Shown here: positions 39,717 through 47,773 of the stretch, in pieces
How the letters are laid out: each line of letters opens with the position of its first letter
Position numbering within the stretch: position 1 is the first letter of the stretch
DNA from: Opitutales bacterium
Lineage (GTDB): Bacteria > Verrucomicrobiota > Verrucomicrobiia > Opitutales > Opitutaceae
Assembly (NCBI GenBank): GCA_018700525.1
Contig: JABITN010000105.1
Location: 1-64,000 of the forward strand
DNA: 64,000 nt
Reading direction: 5' to 3'
The notes under the pieces: model-generated
The model's database searches: none
Told to the model about the DNA's origin: nothing
What the model saw: the letters and a program-made list of their open reading frames with translations, nothing else
Translations under genes and position numbers: made by a program

Positions 39717-41450
39717 ATGTTATCTACCTTAGACATTGTCGTCATTGTCGCCTACTTGCTCGCCCTGCTGTGGATGGGCTACAAAGTCTCTAAGCGAGTC
39801 AATTCGGCCGACGACCTGTTCACTGCCAGCAACGAAGTGCCCTGGTGGATGTCTGGCATTTCCGCTTATATGACCATGTTCTCTTCGGGTACATTTGTCA
39901 TTTGGGGTGGCATCGCGTTTAAGTACGGATTCGTAGCTGTATCCATTTGTATGACTCACGGTCTAGCAGCGCTTATAACCGGATATTTCATCTCAGCCAG
40001 ATGGCGGGCCTTAGGCGTATCATCCGCGGGCGAGTTCGTTCGTATCCGATTTGGAAACACAGCTACTGACGCGTTTACTTGGCTCAATCTACTTTCCCGC
40101 ATCATAGGCGTCTCGGTATCTATTTATGCAATGGCGGTATTGCTCACCGCGCTCATCGAGATCCCCATTGGCAGCTTATTCTCCGACGGCAACGGAAAGC
40201 TATCCGTACAATGGGGAGTCATTATCGTTGGTATCGTCGTAGTAGGATACACTGTTTTGGGTGGACTATGGGCGGTGCTGCTAACGGACATTCTTCAATT
40301 CATCGTCCTCATAGCGGTCACTTCGATCACGGTCCCGCTTCTCTTTTCCCACATGGGAGGAATCAGTGCAGCGCTAGGCTCTCTTCCGACCGAACATTTC
40401 AATTGGACGACAGTCGACTATCCATTTCTCTTTTTGGCAGGGTGGACAACTCTGATTTCGCTTAAGATCGGAGGCGAGTGGGCATTCGTGCAGCGTTCAA
40501 TATGCGTTCGAACGCCAAACGATGCCAAGAAAGCCAATCTCCTTTTCGGAACCGTGTACCTAATAACTCCGATTTTCTGGATGCTTCCTCCCCTATTGTA
40601 TGCGGGAATAAACTCCGACGCGGCCCAAGGTCAGGCGTATATTCTAGCCGTTAGCTCAGTATTGCCCGTCGGACTATCGGGAGTGATGCTTGCCGCTATG
40701 TTTTCCGCGACCGCATCAATGGCCGACTCGGAAATCAATGTATTTTCAGGGGCGATTACCGAAACCTACAAACGCATCAAACAAAACGCTTCGCAAAAAG
40801 ATCTCGTTAGAGTGGGACGTATTTTCACGTCACTACTCGGCATCGCCATTATCGGCCTCTGCCTGCTGATCCCTAAACTTGGAGGAGTGGAACGGCTCGT
40901 ATTGTCAGGTGTGAGCTTACTCGTAGGACCCATGATTATGCCTGTCGTTTGGAGTCTCTTGTCGAGACGTATTTCCCTATCCGCTTTTTGGATCGTAATC
41001 GCGATCAGCTTCTCCGCGTCATTCATTCTCAAATACGTTTTACCGGGCTCAATCGACTCGCAGGGGTTCGTTGCTCAAATAGCTCAATGGGTAGACGCCA
41101 ATAAAAACCTATCCGAGCAAGTGAGCGGACTGCTCATTCCATTCATCACGCTATCAATCCTCGAAATCCGAGGGAGAACTAAAGACACTACGGACAAAGG
41201 TTGGCTTGCGGTTGAGGCCTTCAGAAAAGAACACGGCATGTCGATGGACACGCGGTTCACCGGATCACTGCCAACCGACTATAGCAACTACACTCTAATT
41301 GGCGGATTTATAATCGCCATCGCCTGTTTTATGACACTCATAACCCTATTCGCATCAACCGACAAATTGATCGTATTCGTATTTGCCGCAGGACTGCTCC
41401 TAATCGGAGTTCCAATCTTCCGAAAGGGGAAAAGAAGCTCGAACCTTTGA
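39717..41450 (+). CDS. Sodium:solute symporter (SSS) family transporter
   Basis: 577 aa; EVPWWMSGISAYMTMFSSGTFVIWGGIAFKYG; paralogue of 15934..17658. Confidence 0.9.
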   Translation: MLSTLDIVVIVAYLLALLWMGYKVSKRVNSADDLFTASNEVPWWMSGISAYMTMFSSGTFVIWGGIAFKYGFVAVSICMTHGLAALITGYFISARWRALGVSSAGEFVRIRFGNTATDAFTWLNLLSRIIGVSVSIYAMAVLLTALIEIPIGSLFSDGNGKLSVQWGVIIVGIVVVGYTVLGGLWAVLLTDILQFIVLIAVTSITVPLLFSHMGGISAALGSLPTEHFNWTTVDYPFLFLAGWTTLISLKIGGEWAFVQRSICVRTPNDAKKANLLFGTVYLITPIFWMLPPLLYAGINSDAAQGQAYILAVSSVLPVGLSGVMLAAMFSATASMADSEINVFSGAITETYKRIKQNASQKDLVRVGRIFTSLLGIAIIGLCLLIPKLGGVERLVLSGVSLLVGPMIMPVVWSLLSRRISLSAFWIVIAISFSASFILKYVLPGSIDSQGFVAQIAQWVDANKNLSEQVSGLLIPFITLSILEIRGRTKDTTDKGWLAVEAFRKEHGMSMDTRFTGSLPTDYSNYTLIGGFIIAIACFMTLITLFASTDKLIVFVFAAGLLLIGVPIFRKGKRSSNL

Positions 41451-41529
41451 CATTCAATAAAGCATCCCCGGGGTAAACCGTCTTCGTTCTTCGAACTACG
41501 CCGAGTCAAGAACCCCGAGGTATTTTAAA

Positions 41530-41618
41530 GGTCGCGACCGATCTCCGAGCGGTCATTTTGTCAAAGTTTCTGAACGATAGCATCGTTCATAATGGCCGCT
41601 CGGAGATCGGCCGCTACC
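41530..41618. repeat. REPIN/MITE-like 89-bp inverted repeat
   Basis: Left arm GGTCGCGACCGATCTCCGAGCGGTCATT (41530-41557) and right arm complement GGTAGCGGCCGATCTCCGAGCGGCCATT (41591-41618) differ at 3/28; internal hairpin GAACGAT-AGC-ATCGTTC. Confidence 0.75.
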
Positions 41619-41673
41619 AAAAGTCAAAAACGAAGCCCTGCGACAAGTTTCGAGGTCTTAAACGAAATACTAC

Positions 41674-42600
41674 CTATTCAGATAGATCGAGAACGGCATT
41701 CATCCAATTCCAGGTTAATTCACGGTAATCGCTCGGCAAATACGCCCAGAAGTCCGTGTGGGCCGCTTTGGCCAGCGGATGAGGAAACGAACCGAAGATC
41801 TCAAGCGTGCTGAAATTGTTAAACGTAAAGTTATCTACCGATTTCAGAACGGATTTGACGAACGCCTCCGTCCCATATTTGTCGCCGTTTTGACAGACCA
41901 GATAAGGACGCCCACCCAAGCGTTTCAGTCGCTCAATAGCTCCAGTGCGATAGATTTCCAAGGGTTTGCCCCACGAAGTACCTCCCCACTCCTTAATTCC
42001 GTCAAAGTGATCGTGAGTGATAAATGCCGTCCAGAGTTTAGCAACCTCATCGTCATGCAAACCGAGGTAATTCACCCCTATCGCTCCTCTCGAAAAACCA
42101 CACAGAAAAACGGCATTCGGATTCGCCCCATATTCTTCGATGATTCGCGGAACGTTGACTTTGGCGTAAGCGATCGTCGCCGCCTCATCCCCCCACCAGG
42201 TCACTTGGTTGTCACGGCCACCTTCGCTGATATACGGAAGCGACACCCAAATATACTGTCCGCCGGAAAGACCATAACCCAAACCGGCCCCCTCGACTTC
42301 GCCCGTCGAACCGGATTTCGGAAAATAGTTGCCCGTGTATTCAAAAATAATAGGCAGTCGCTCCCCTCCCTTTTTCCAATTTCCGGGTAGATACAACGTA
42401 TGAAAAACCTCAGTACCGACATACTCCTGAGCAGTCAACGTAACGAACTTGCCCGCAGCCGGCTTCCCTTTAGAGAGGACCGGAGCCGTCAACGTTTCCT
42501 GAGAAGCCGCATCCAAACGCACCCCTCCCTCAGCGATCGACAGCGAAGACCAAGCTGCGAGAACTGCCGGAAAGCAAAGAAGGTTCCAATTACATTTCAT
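41674..42600 (-). CDS. Secreted alpha/beta hydrolase (esterase/PHB-depolymerase-like)
   Basis: Signal peptide MKCNWNLLCFPAVLAAWSSLSIAEG; FLCGFSRGAIGVNYLGLHDDEVAKLW. Confidence 0.72.
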   Translation of the reverse strand: MKCNWNLLCFPAVLAAWSSLSIAEGGVRLDAASQETLTAPVLSKGKPAAGKFVTLTAQEYVGTEVFHTLYLPGNWKKGGERLPIIFEYTGNYFPKSGSTGEVEGAGLGYGLSGGQYIWVSLPYISEGGRDNQVTWWGDEAATIAYAKVNVPRIIEEYGANPNAVFLCGFSRGAIGVNYLGLHDDEVAKLWTAFITHDHFDGIKEWGGTSWGKPLEIYRTGAIERLKRLGGRPYLVCQNGDKYGTEAFVKSVLKSVDNFTFNNFSTLEIFGSFPHPLAKAAHTDFWAYLPSDYRELTWNWMNAVLDLSE

Positions 42601-42660
42601 CGTTTCAGGGCACTCAGCCCCAACACAACATAAGAACCCAAGAGCTTCCAAGGCTTTCCC

Positions 42661-42675
42661 AGTCAATAGTTGACT
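42661..42675. promoter_or_regulatory. Candidate operator AGTCAATAGTTGACT (perfect arms)
   Basis: Perfect 6-bp arms, 61 nt upstream of the alpha/beta hydrolase start. Confidence 0.65.
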
Positions 42676-42682
42676 GTATAGT

Positions 42683-42822
42683 GAAGCAAATTCAGATGAG
42701 ACAAAAATACATCGTGCCCCTGACGTGTCAGCACCCCATCCTACAAAAGCCAAATGTAGGCCGTCTCGCCGAGCCGACAATCCATAATGAACCGAAATCA
42801 ACGCGTCATGAGGCCACTTTCC
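42683..42822. repeat. 140-bp dispersed repeat, copy 1
   Basis: About 90% identical by eye to 52741..52880 (GCAAATTCAGATGAGACAAAAA...ATCCATAATGAACC...AATCAACGCGTCATGAGG). Confidence 0.8.
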
Positions 42823-42920
42823 ACATCATCTTCAATTGGCGCAGGTGGAGCTCGGCCTCCGGACGGGCATTCACGATTATTGCACCCTTATTATTATCGA
42901 TTGGGCCTGTGGTGTTCGTT

Positions 42921-44423
42921 TCACTTCCCTTCTCGCATCCAGCGCAGGTAGAGCTCTGAACTCTCCCGGTATCGCTCGCGCGACTCTACGTTTCGCGTGG
43001 ACTTCATTTGATCCTCAGTCTCCAAGATGTACACCTCAAGCGTCTCAGGCCCCTGGTCGCCCGTCTCCTCGATCCACCGATCCAAGCGTGACCGATGCTG
43101 TTCGAGTGCCGCCAGGTGCTTAGGGTTTTCAGCGAGGTTTCGAATTTGCCATCGATCCTCCTTGTAGAGATAGAGCTCTTCAGGCGGCCTAGTCGGAGAA
43201 AAGAGTAGCTTTTCGGTCAAGGGGCCAATCTTACCTTCGCTTCGCAACTGCCGCAACCGCTTTAGAATGAGCTTATTATCCTTGTACTCGCTCGGCATAA
43301 GAAACGGACGCTCCGGATAGAAGTTTTTAATATAGAGATAATCATCCGTACGTACTGACCGGATACGATCCGCCGCTTCGCCACAACGATCGCGGGCTGC
43401 GAAAACGGCCTCTTTCGGCCGGTAGTTCGGAGCGAGAATATCCCGCCCTTCCATTCTCTCCGAAATATCAATACAGGCCGCAGCCAAGGACAAGGCTGCC
43501 ACATCTATGTGTTCTACCAGGTCGGTCCTCGTTTCGCTTTCGCCGATACCGGGACCGCTAATGACTAACGGAATACGAGAGCCCTCATCATAGATGAATT
43601 GCTTGCCGCGAGCATGACTGATACCGTGGTCGGTGAAAAAGATCACGAGCGTATTTTCCAAGAGCCCCTCCTTGGTCAAGCGCGCAATAACCCGACCGAC
43701 ATGCCGGTCCGTGATCTTGACGCTATCGAGGTAGGTTGACCAATCCCTCAGCATTACGGAATCCCGCGGATAATACGGTGGCAGTTCGACGCTTTGCGGC
43801 TCCGTCGCCGAGCCAAACTCTGCAAGCATGCGTTTCTCGATCGCTTCGTAGTGCGCCTCCGACGCGCCGCGAATCTTACCGCCATTAAGCTGGACTTGCA
43901 TAAAAAAGGGCTGGCCCTCAGCTCGACCCGCCCAGTCATGGCTGTCATACATATCCTTATCCCAATCGAAATTGTAGTCGGTCTTGCCCAAGCGATCACG
44001 TTCAGTGGGATTTCCTTTGAGATCGAACCCTGGCAACCCACTACCGATGCACGTCCAATAGCCCGCTTCCTGGAAATATTCCGGCACGGGACGCACGCCA
44101 TCCGGAAGTTGGATGCTGTGCTCGCCACGGCCACTGCGATGATGATGAACGCCGATGGATGTCTGGTACATCCCTGTAATCATCGCCGAGCGAAAAGTCG
44201 AACATACCGGCGATGTCGCATAAGCTCGCGAAAAGCGAACGCCTTCCGCCGCCAATCGGTCGACATGCGGCGTCTCTATCGTTTTCTCGCCATAACAGGA
44301 AAAATTCGCCGACATGTCGTCGACAACGATCCAAAGAATATTCGGTCGTCCCGAGGAGGTATCAGCCGAGCAAAGCACTGCTACCGAGGTCAGCATCGCA
44401 AAAACAAGAACGATTGGTTTCAT
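42921..44423 (-). CDS. Sulfatase (heparan N-sulfatase-like) with non-canonical CSTFR active-site motif
   Basis: VVDDMSANFSCYGEKTIETPHVDRLAAEG, ATSPVCSTFRSAMITGMYQTSIGVHHHRS; start set to MKPIVLVFAML. Confidence 0.9.
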   Translation of the reverse strand: MKPIVLVFAMLTSVAVLCSADTSSGRPNILWIVVDDMSANFSCYGEKTIETPHVDRLAAEGVRFSRAYATSPVCSTFRSAMITGMYQTSIGVHHHRSGRGEHSIQLPDGVRPVPEYFQEAGYWTCIGSGLPGFDLKGNPTERDRLGKTDYNFDWDKDMYDSHDWAGRAEGQPFFMQVQLNGGKIRGASEAHYEAIEKRMLAEFGSATEPQSVELPPYYPRDSVMLRDWSTYLDSVKITDRHVGRVIARLTKEGLLENTLVIFFTDHGISHARGKQFIYDEGSRIPLVISGPGIGESETRTDLVEHIDVAALSLAAACIDISERMEGRDILAPNYRPKEAVFAARDRCGEAADRIRSVRTDDYLYIKNFYPERPFLMPSEYKDNKLILKRLRQLRSEGKIGPLTEKLLFSPTRPPEELYLYKEDRWQIRNLAENPKHLAALEQHRSRLDRWIEETGDQGPETLEVYILETEDQMKSTRNVESRERYRESSELYLRWMREGK

Positions 44424-44534
44424 AATAAAGCGTTTTTCGCCCATACGATTTTGATCTCGTTATTTCGATTCGCAGGCTGAGGCATTCGAGGCAGGGACCC
44501 TACCTCGTCGCCTCTAATATAGAAGTTTCGATTC

Positions 44535-44549
44535 GGTCAATAGTTGACT
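44535..44549. promoter_or_regulatory. Candidate operator GGTCAATAGTTGACT
   Basis: Motif instance 112 nt upstream of the sulfatase start. Confidence 0.65.
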
Positions 44550-44582
44550 ATTCTCAAACGCCACAAGGGATCAAACCAAACA

Positions 44583-44671
44583 GGCGGGACGTAAAACCTC
44601 GTCCACCGAATGGTAGACTGCCCGATCCTACGAGATTCAAATGTAAATCGTCTCGCCGACCGCGTCCCGCC
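44583..44671. repeat. 89-bp REPIN-like element bounded by GGCGGGACG / CGTCCCGCC
   Basis: 9-bp perfect inverted ends; interior contains CAAATGTAaaTCGTCTCGCCGA, shared with both copies of the 140-bp repeat. Confidence 0.5.
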
Positions 44672-44728
44672 GAAGCTTTACGCTAAGGAGGAGGCGACAA
44701 CCCTCTTCGCCCTCATCACTTCCAAAAA

Positions 44729-45925
44729 TCACTTCTTTTTCCCAACAAATTTCAAACGATAAACCCTATTTCCGCTATCATCGCTAAAGAGAATAGATCC
44801 GTCTGGAGCCTGAACGCAGTCGGTCGGACGACCGAGAACCTCTCCGTCTTCTTTCAGGAAATTCACCATCTTTTGCTCTCCGTAAGGGTGACCGTCTTCA
44901 AACAAAATACGAGATAGGCTGTAGCCAACCTTCTGGGTAGCGTTCCACCCTCCTTTTTGCGCTACGAACGCATCCCCGTGTCCTTTCGGGATTTTATTGC
45001 CCCTATAGAAAATCAACGAGTTGGCCGAACAATGAGCTGCCATGGTCCATTCGGGAATGGTGGTCATCCGAGCATACTTCATCAAATCCGGATGGTCGAT
45101 GAATATCAAATTGGGCATCATTTTTCCTACAATCCAAGGATGACCGTAGAACTTCCCTTCCTGATAATGGTTCAATTCGGCGGGCGGGTTATGGTCAGTT
45201 ATCGGTTGGCCTTCCGCCTCTTTTTTGCTGCTTATTCCTTCCATCGCCCATCCCATCATGTCGACATCGTGGTCTACTCCCCAGATCTCGTCAGTTCCCG
45301 GACGAATCACCAATTTCTCGGAATTGCGAATACCCGATGCAAAGAGTTTTTTGTCCGAACCATTCAATGCGAAGGACCAGATCTTTTTTCGCTCGGAAGC
45401 CTCGATCGGTTCATCCGTCGCATTGGTCTGATCACCCACATGCGTGTAAATCCGTCCCTTGTGAATCAATAAGGCACGCCAGCGATGACCGGTTTCTTCA
45501 CCGGTAGGGAGATCATCTGCCCCCAGAACTTCTTCAATCTTGTCAGCCTTGCCATCACCGTTAGTATCCTTGGCTCGGGAAATGGCGTTTAGCTGGGCGA
45601 AATACAACCAGCCATTGTGAACCTGAACCCCCTGCAGCTTGCTTTTGCCCCCCTTGCCTTCGATGAAAGGCGTTACGGATTCATAGCTCCCGTCACCGTC
45701 ATTATCCCGACAGGCGAGAATCTTACCTTCGCTGATGACACTGACATACAAAACGCCTTCCTTATCGAATGCCATGAATCGAGGTTTTTTGATCGTGTCC
45801 TCGACGACCGTCAACTCGTAGCCATCGCGAACCCAAACACCGTCAGGAACTTCGGCCGCATTCGATTGAGAGAAACCAGCGACCAGCAAGGTCGAAAGAC
45901 AGAATAATAGAACACGTTTTTTCAT
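44729..45925 (-). CDS. Secreted PQQ-type/sorbosone-dehydrogenase-like beta-propeller protein
   Basis: GYELTVVEDTIKKPRFMAFDKEGVLYVSVISEGKILACRDNDGDG, DCVQAPDGSILFSDDSGNRVYRL; start set to MKKRVLLFCL. Confidence 0.8.
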   Translation of the reverse strand: MKKRVLLFCLSTLLVAGFSQSNAAEVPDGVWVRDGYELTVVEDTIKKPRFMAFDKEGVLYVSVISEGKILACRDNDGDGSYESVTPFIEGKGGKSKLQGVQVHNGWLYFAQLNAISRAKDTNGDGKADKIEEVLGADDLPTGEETGHRWRALLIHKGRIYTHVGDQTNATDEPIEASERKKIWSFALNGSDKKLFASGIRNSEKLVIRPGTDEIWGVDHDVDMMGWAMEGISSKKEAEGQPITDHNPPAELNHYQEGKFYGHPWIVGKMMPNLIFIDHPDLMKYARMTTIPEWTMAAHCSANSLIFYRGNKIPKGHGDAFVAQKGGWNATQKVGYSLSRILFEDGHPYGEQKMVNFLKEDGEVLGRPTDCVQAPDGSILFSDDSGNRVYRLKFVGKKK

Positions 45926-46233
45926 AGGGGAACCAATGGATTTAATTGTAAAGCATACGCAGCCTGGCAGTAAAATCACAAAGAATCAACGCGAATACAG
46001 ATAATGAAACGATTAGGTTCTTCCGACCAAACACGTCCCACATTAAGTCGTAAATAAACCTAAGTCCGACAGTGAAACGCTCTCAACCAAAGCGAACACA
46101 CATTCATAAGATTTTATCCCACCGATTGGATTTTTCTGGATTTCCAAAACCATTCCCACTAACCCTCATAATCCACAAAAACACACACGTGTTGGATTCG
46201 TTTACAAATCCAAGACTCTCAAACTTTATCTCC

Positions 46234-47760
46234 ATGCACCGTCTTCTACGAATAGCCCTATTTACGCTCTCAACGTTCCCTTTAAATAGCATCGCCGAAC
46301 GCCCCAACATTCTCCTCATCATGGTAGACGACATGGGCTGGAGTGACATCGGCTGCTATGGCAGTGAAATCGATACCCCGCATATCGACCAGCTCGCGGC
46401 AGAGGGCATGCGCTTTACCCAGTTCTATAACAACGCAAAGTGTACCACAACTCGGGCTTCGATCCTCACCGGACTCTGGCCACGACGCGAAGGCGATCTT
46501 CTCAAAACCAACATGGTCACTTTCGGCGAGGTAATGCAAAAGGCGGGCTACGCAACCGGCCTTTCCGGCAAATGGCATCTGGGCCACTCCGAAACCACCC
46601 ATCCCTACAAGCGCGGGTTCCAAGAATACTACGGCCTCCTCGACGGGGCATCCAATTTCTTCAACCCCGTTCAACCCGACCCCGACTACAAAGGCGGCCG
46701 AAAGCGCACCTTCGGACACAACGACCAATACATTCACTCCTTCCCCAAGGACTACTACGCGACGGATGCCTTCACCGACCACGCGATCGAAACCATTTCA
46801 AATTCCGTAAAAGAAGACCGCGATCGCCCCTTCATCCACCACGTAACCTACAACGCTCCTCATTACCCACTACACGCCAAGCCTGAAGACATCGCCAAAT
46901 ACCGCGGCAAATACAAAATGGGCTGGGAGGTGATGCGAAAACAACGCTACGAGCGTCAGGTCGAAATGGGCCTGATCGACCCCGAGCGCTACCGGCTCTC
47001 CGGCACCGATTCCGATTCCTATGATTGGGAAACTGCCGACCACGATTTCGAAGACCACCGCATGGCCGTCTACGCCGCCATGGTGGATTGCGTCGACCAG
47101 AACATCGGCCGACTCCTCCAAACCCTCAAAGACCTAAAGGTCTACGACAACACACTCATCTGCTTCCTCTCCGACAACGGCGGTTGCGCCGAAGAGCCAG
47201 GCGGACGCGACCCCGCCCTCCGCAACCCTGGACCCGTCGATGACTACGTCGCTCTCGGCCCTGCTTGGGGTTGGGCTCAAAACGCGCCTTTCCGCCGCCA
47301 CAAAAGCTGGCTCCAAGAAGGCGGAGCCAACACGCCAATGATCGCCTGGTGGCCCGGCAAAATCGAAGCCGACACGCTCACCGAAACGCCTGGTCACATC
47401 ATCGACTTCATGGCCACATTTATAGACATCGGAAAAGCTACGTATCCAAAAAAACACAACGGCGAAAAGATCCTGTCTCTAGAAGGAAAGTCGCTCATGC
47501 CAATATTCGAAGGCAATGAACGCCATGGGCACGACTATTACGCCTGGGAATGGTCCGGCAACAAAGCCTACCGCGAAGGCGACACCAAAGCCGTCTGGGA
47601 CAAGATTACGAATGAATGGGAGCTCTTCGATCTCTCGATCGATCGAACCGAGACCAACAACCTCGCCGAGACTCACCCAGAACGCCTCAAGCAACTCACT
47701 ACATCCTGGTACGAATGGGCCAAAAAAACCGGCGCCAAGACATCAGCGAAAAAGAAATAG
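46234..47760 (+). CDS. Sulfatase (arylsulfatase) with CTTTR motif
   Basis: LIMVDDMGWSDIGCYGSEIDTPHIDQLAAEGMRFTQFYNNAKCTTTRASILTGLWPRR, GKWHLGH; start set to MHRLLRIALF. Confidence 0.92.
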   Translation: MHRLLRIALFTLSTFPLNSIAERPNILLIMVDDMGWSDIGCYGSEIDTPHIDQLAAEGMRFTQFYNNAKCTTTRASILTGLWPRREGDLLKTNMVTFGEVMQKAGYATGLSGKWHLGHSETTHPYKRGFQEYYGLLDGASNFFNPVQPDPDYKGGRKRTFGHNDQYIHSFPKDYYATDAFTDHAIETISNSVKEDRDRPFIHHVTYNAPHYPLHAKPEDIAKYRGKYKMGWEVMRKQRYERQVEMGLIDPERYRLSGTDSDSYDWETADHDFEDHRMAVYAAMVDCVDQNIGRLLQTLKDLKVYDNTLICFLSDNGGCAEEPGGRDPALRNPGPVDDYVALGPAWGWAQNAPFRRHKSWLQEGGANTPMIAWWPGKIEADTLTETPGHIIDFMATFIDIGKATYPKKHNGEKILSLEGKSLMPIFEGNERHGHDYYAWEWSGNKAYREGDTKAVWDKITNEWELFDLSIDRTETNNLAETHPERLKQLTTSWYEWAKKTGAKTSAKKK

Positions 47761-47773
47761 TCCCATGCTGGGA

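Noticed and set aside
42681-42959. ORF 42681..42959 and its look-alike 52754..53020, which seem to encode similar proteins
   Set aside because: Similarity comes from the 140-bp non-coding repeat; the ORFs run into unrelated sequence and overlap a sulfatase 3' end or the sulfatase pseudogene.
47025-47243. Arg/Pro-rich ORF 47025..47243
   Set aside because: Out-of-frame reading of the sulfatase 46234..47760; composition artefact.
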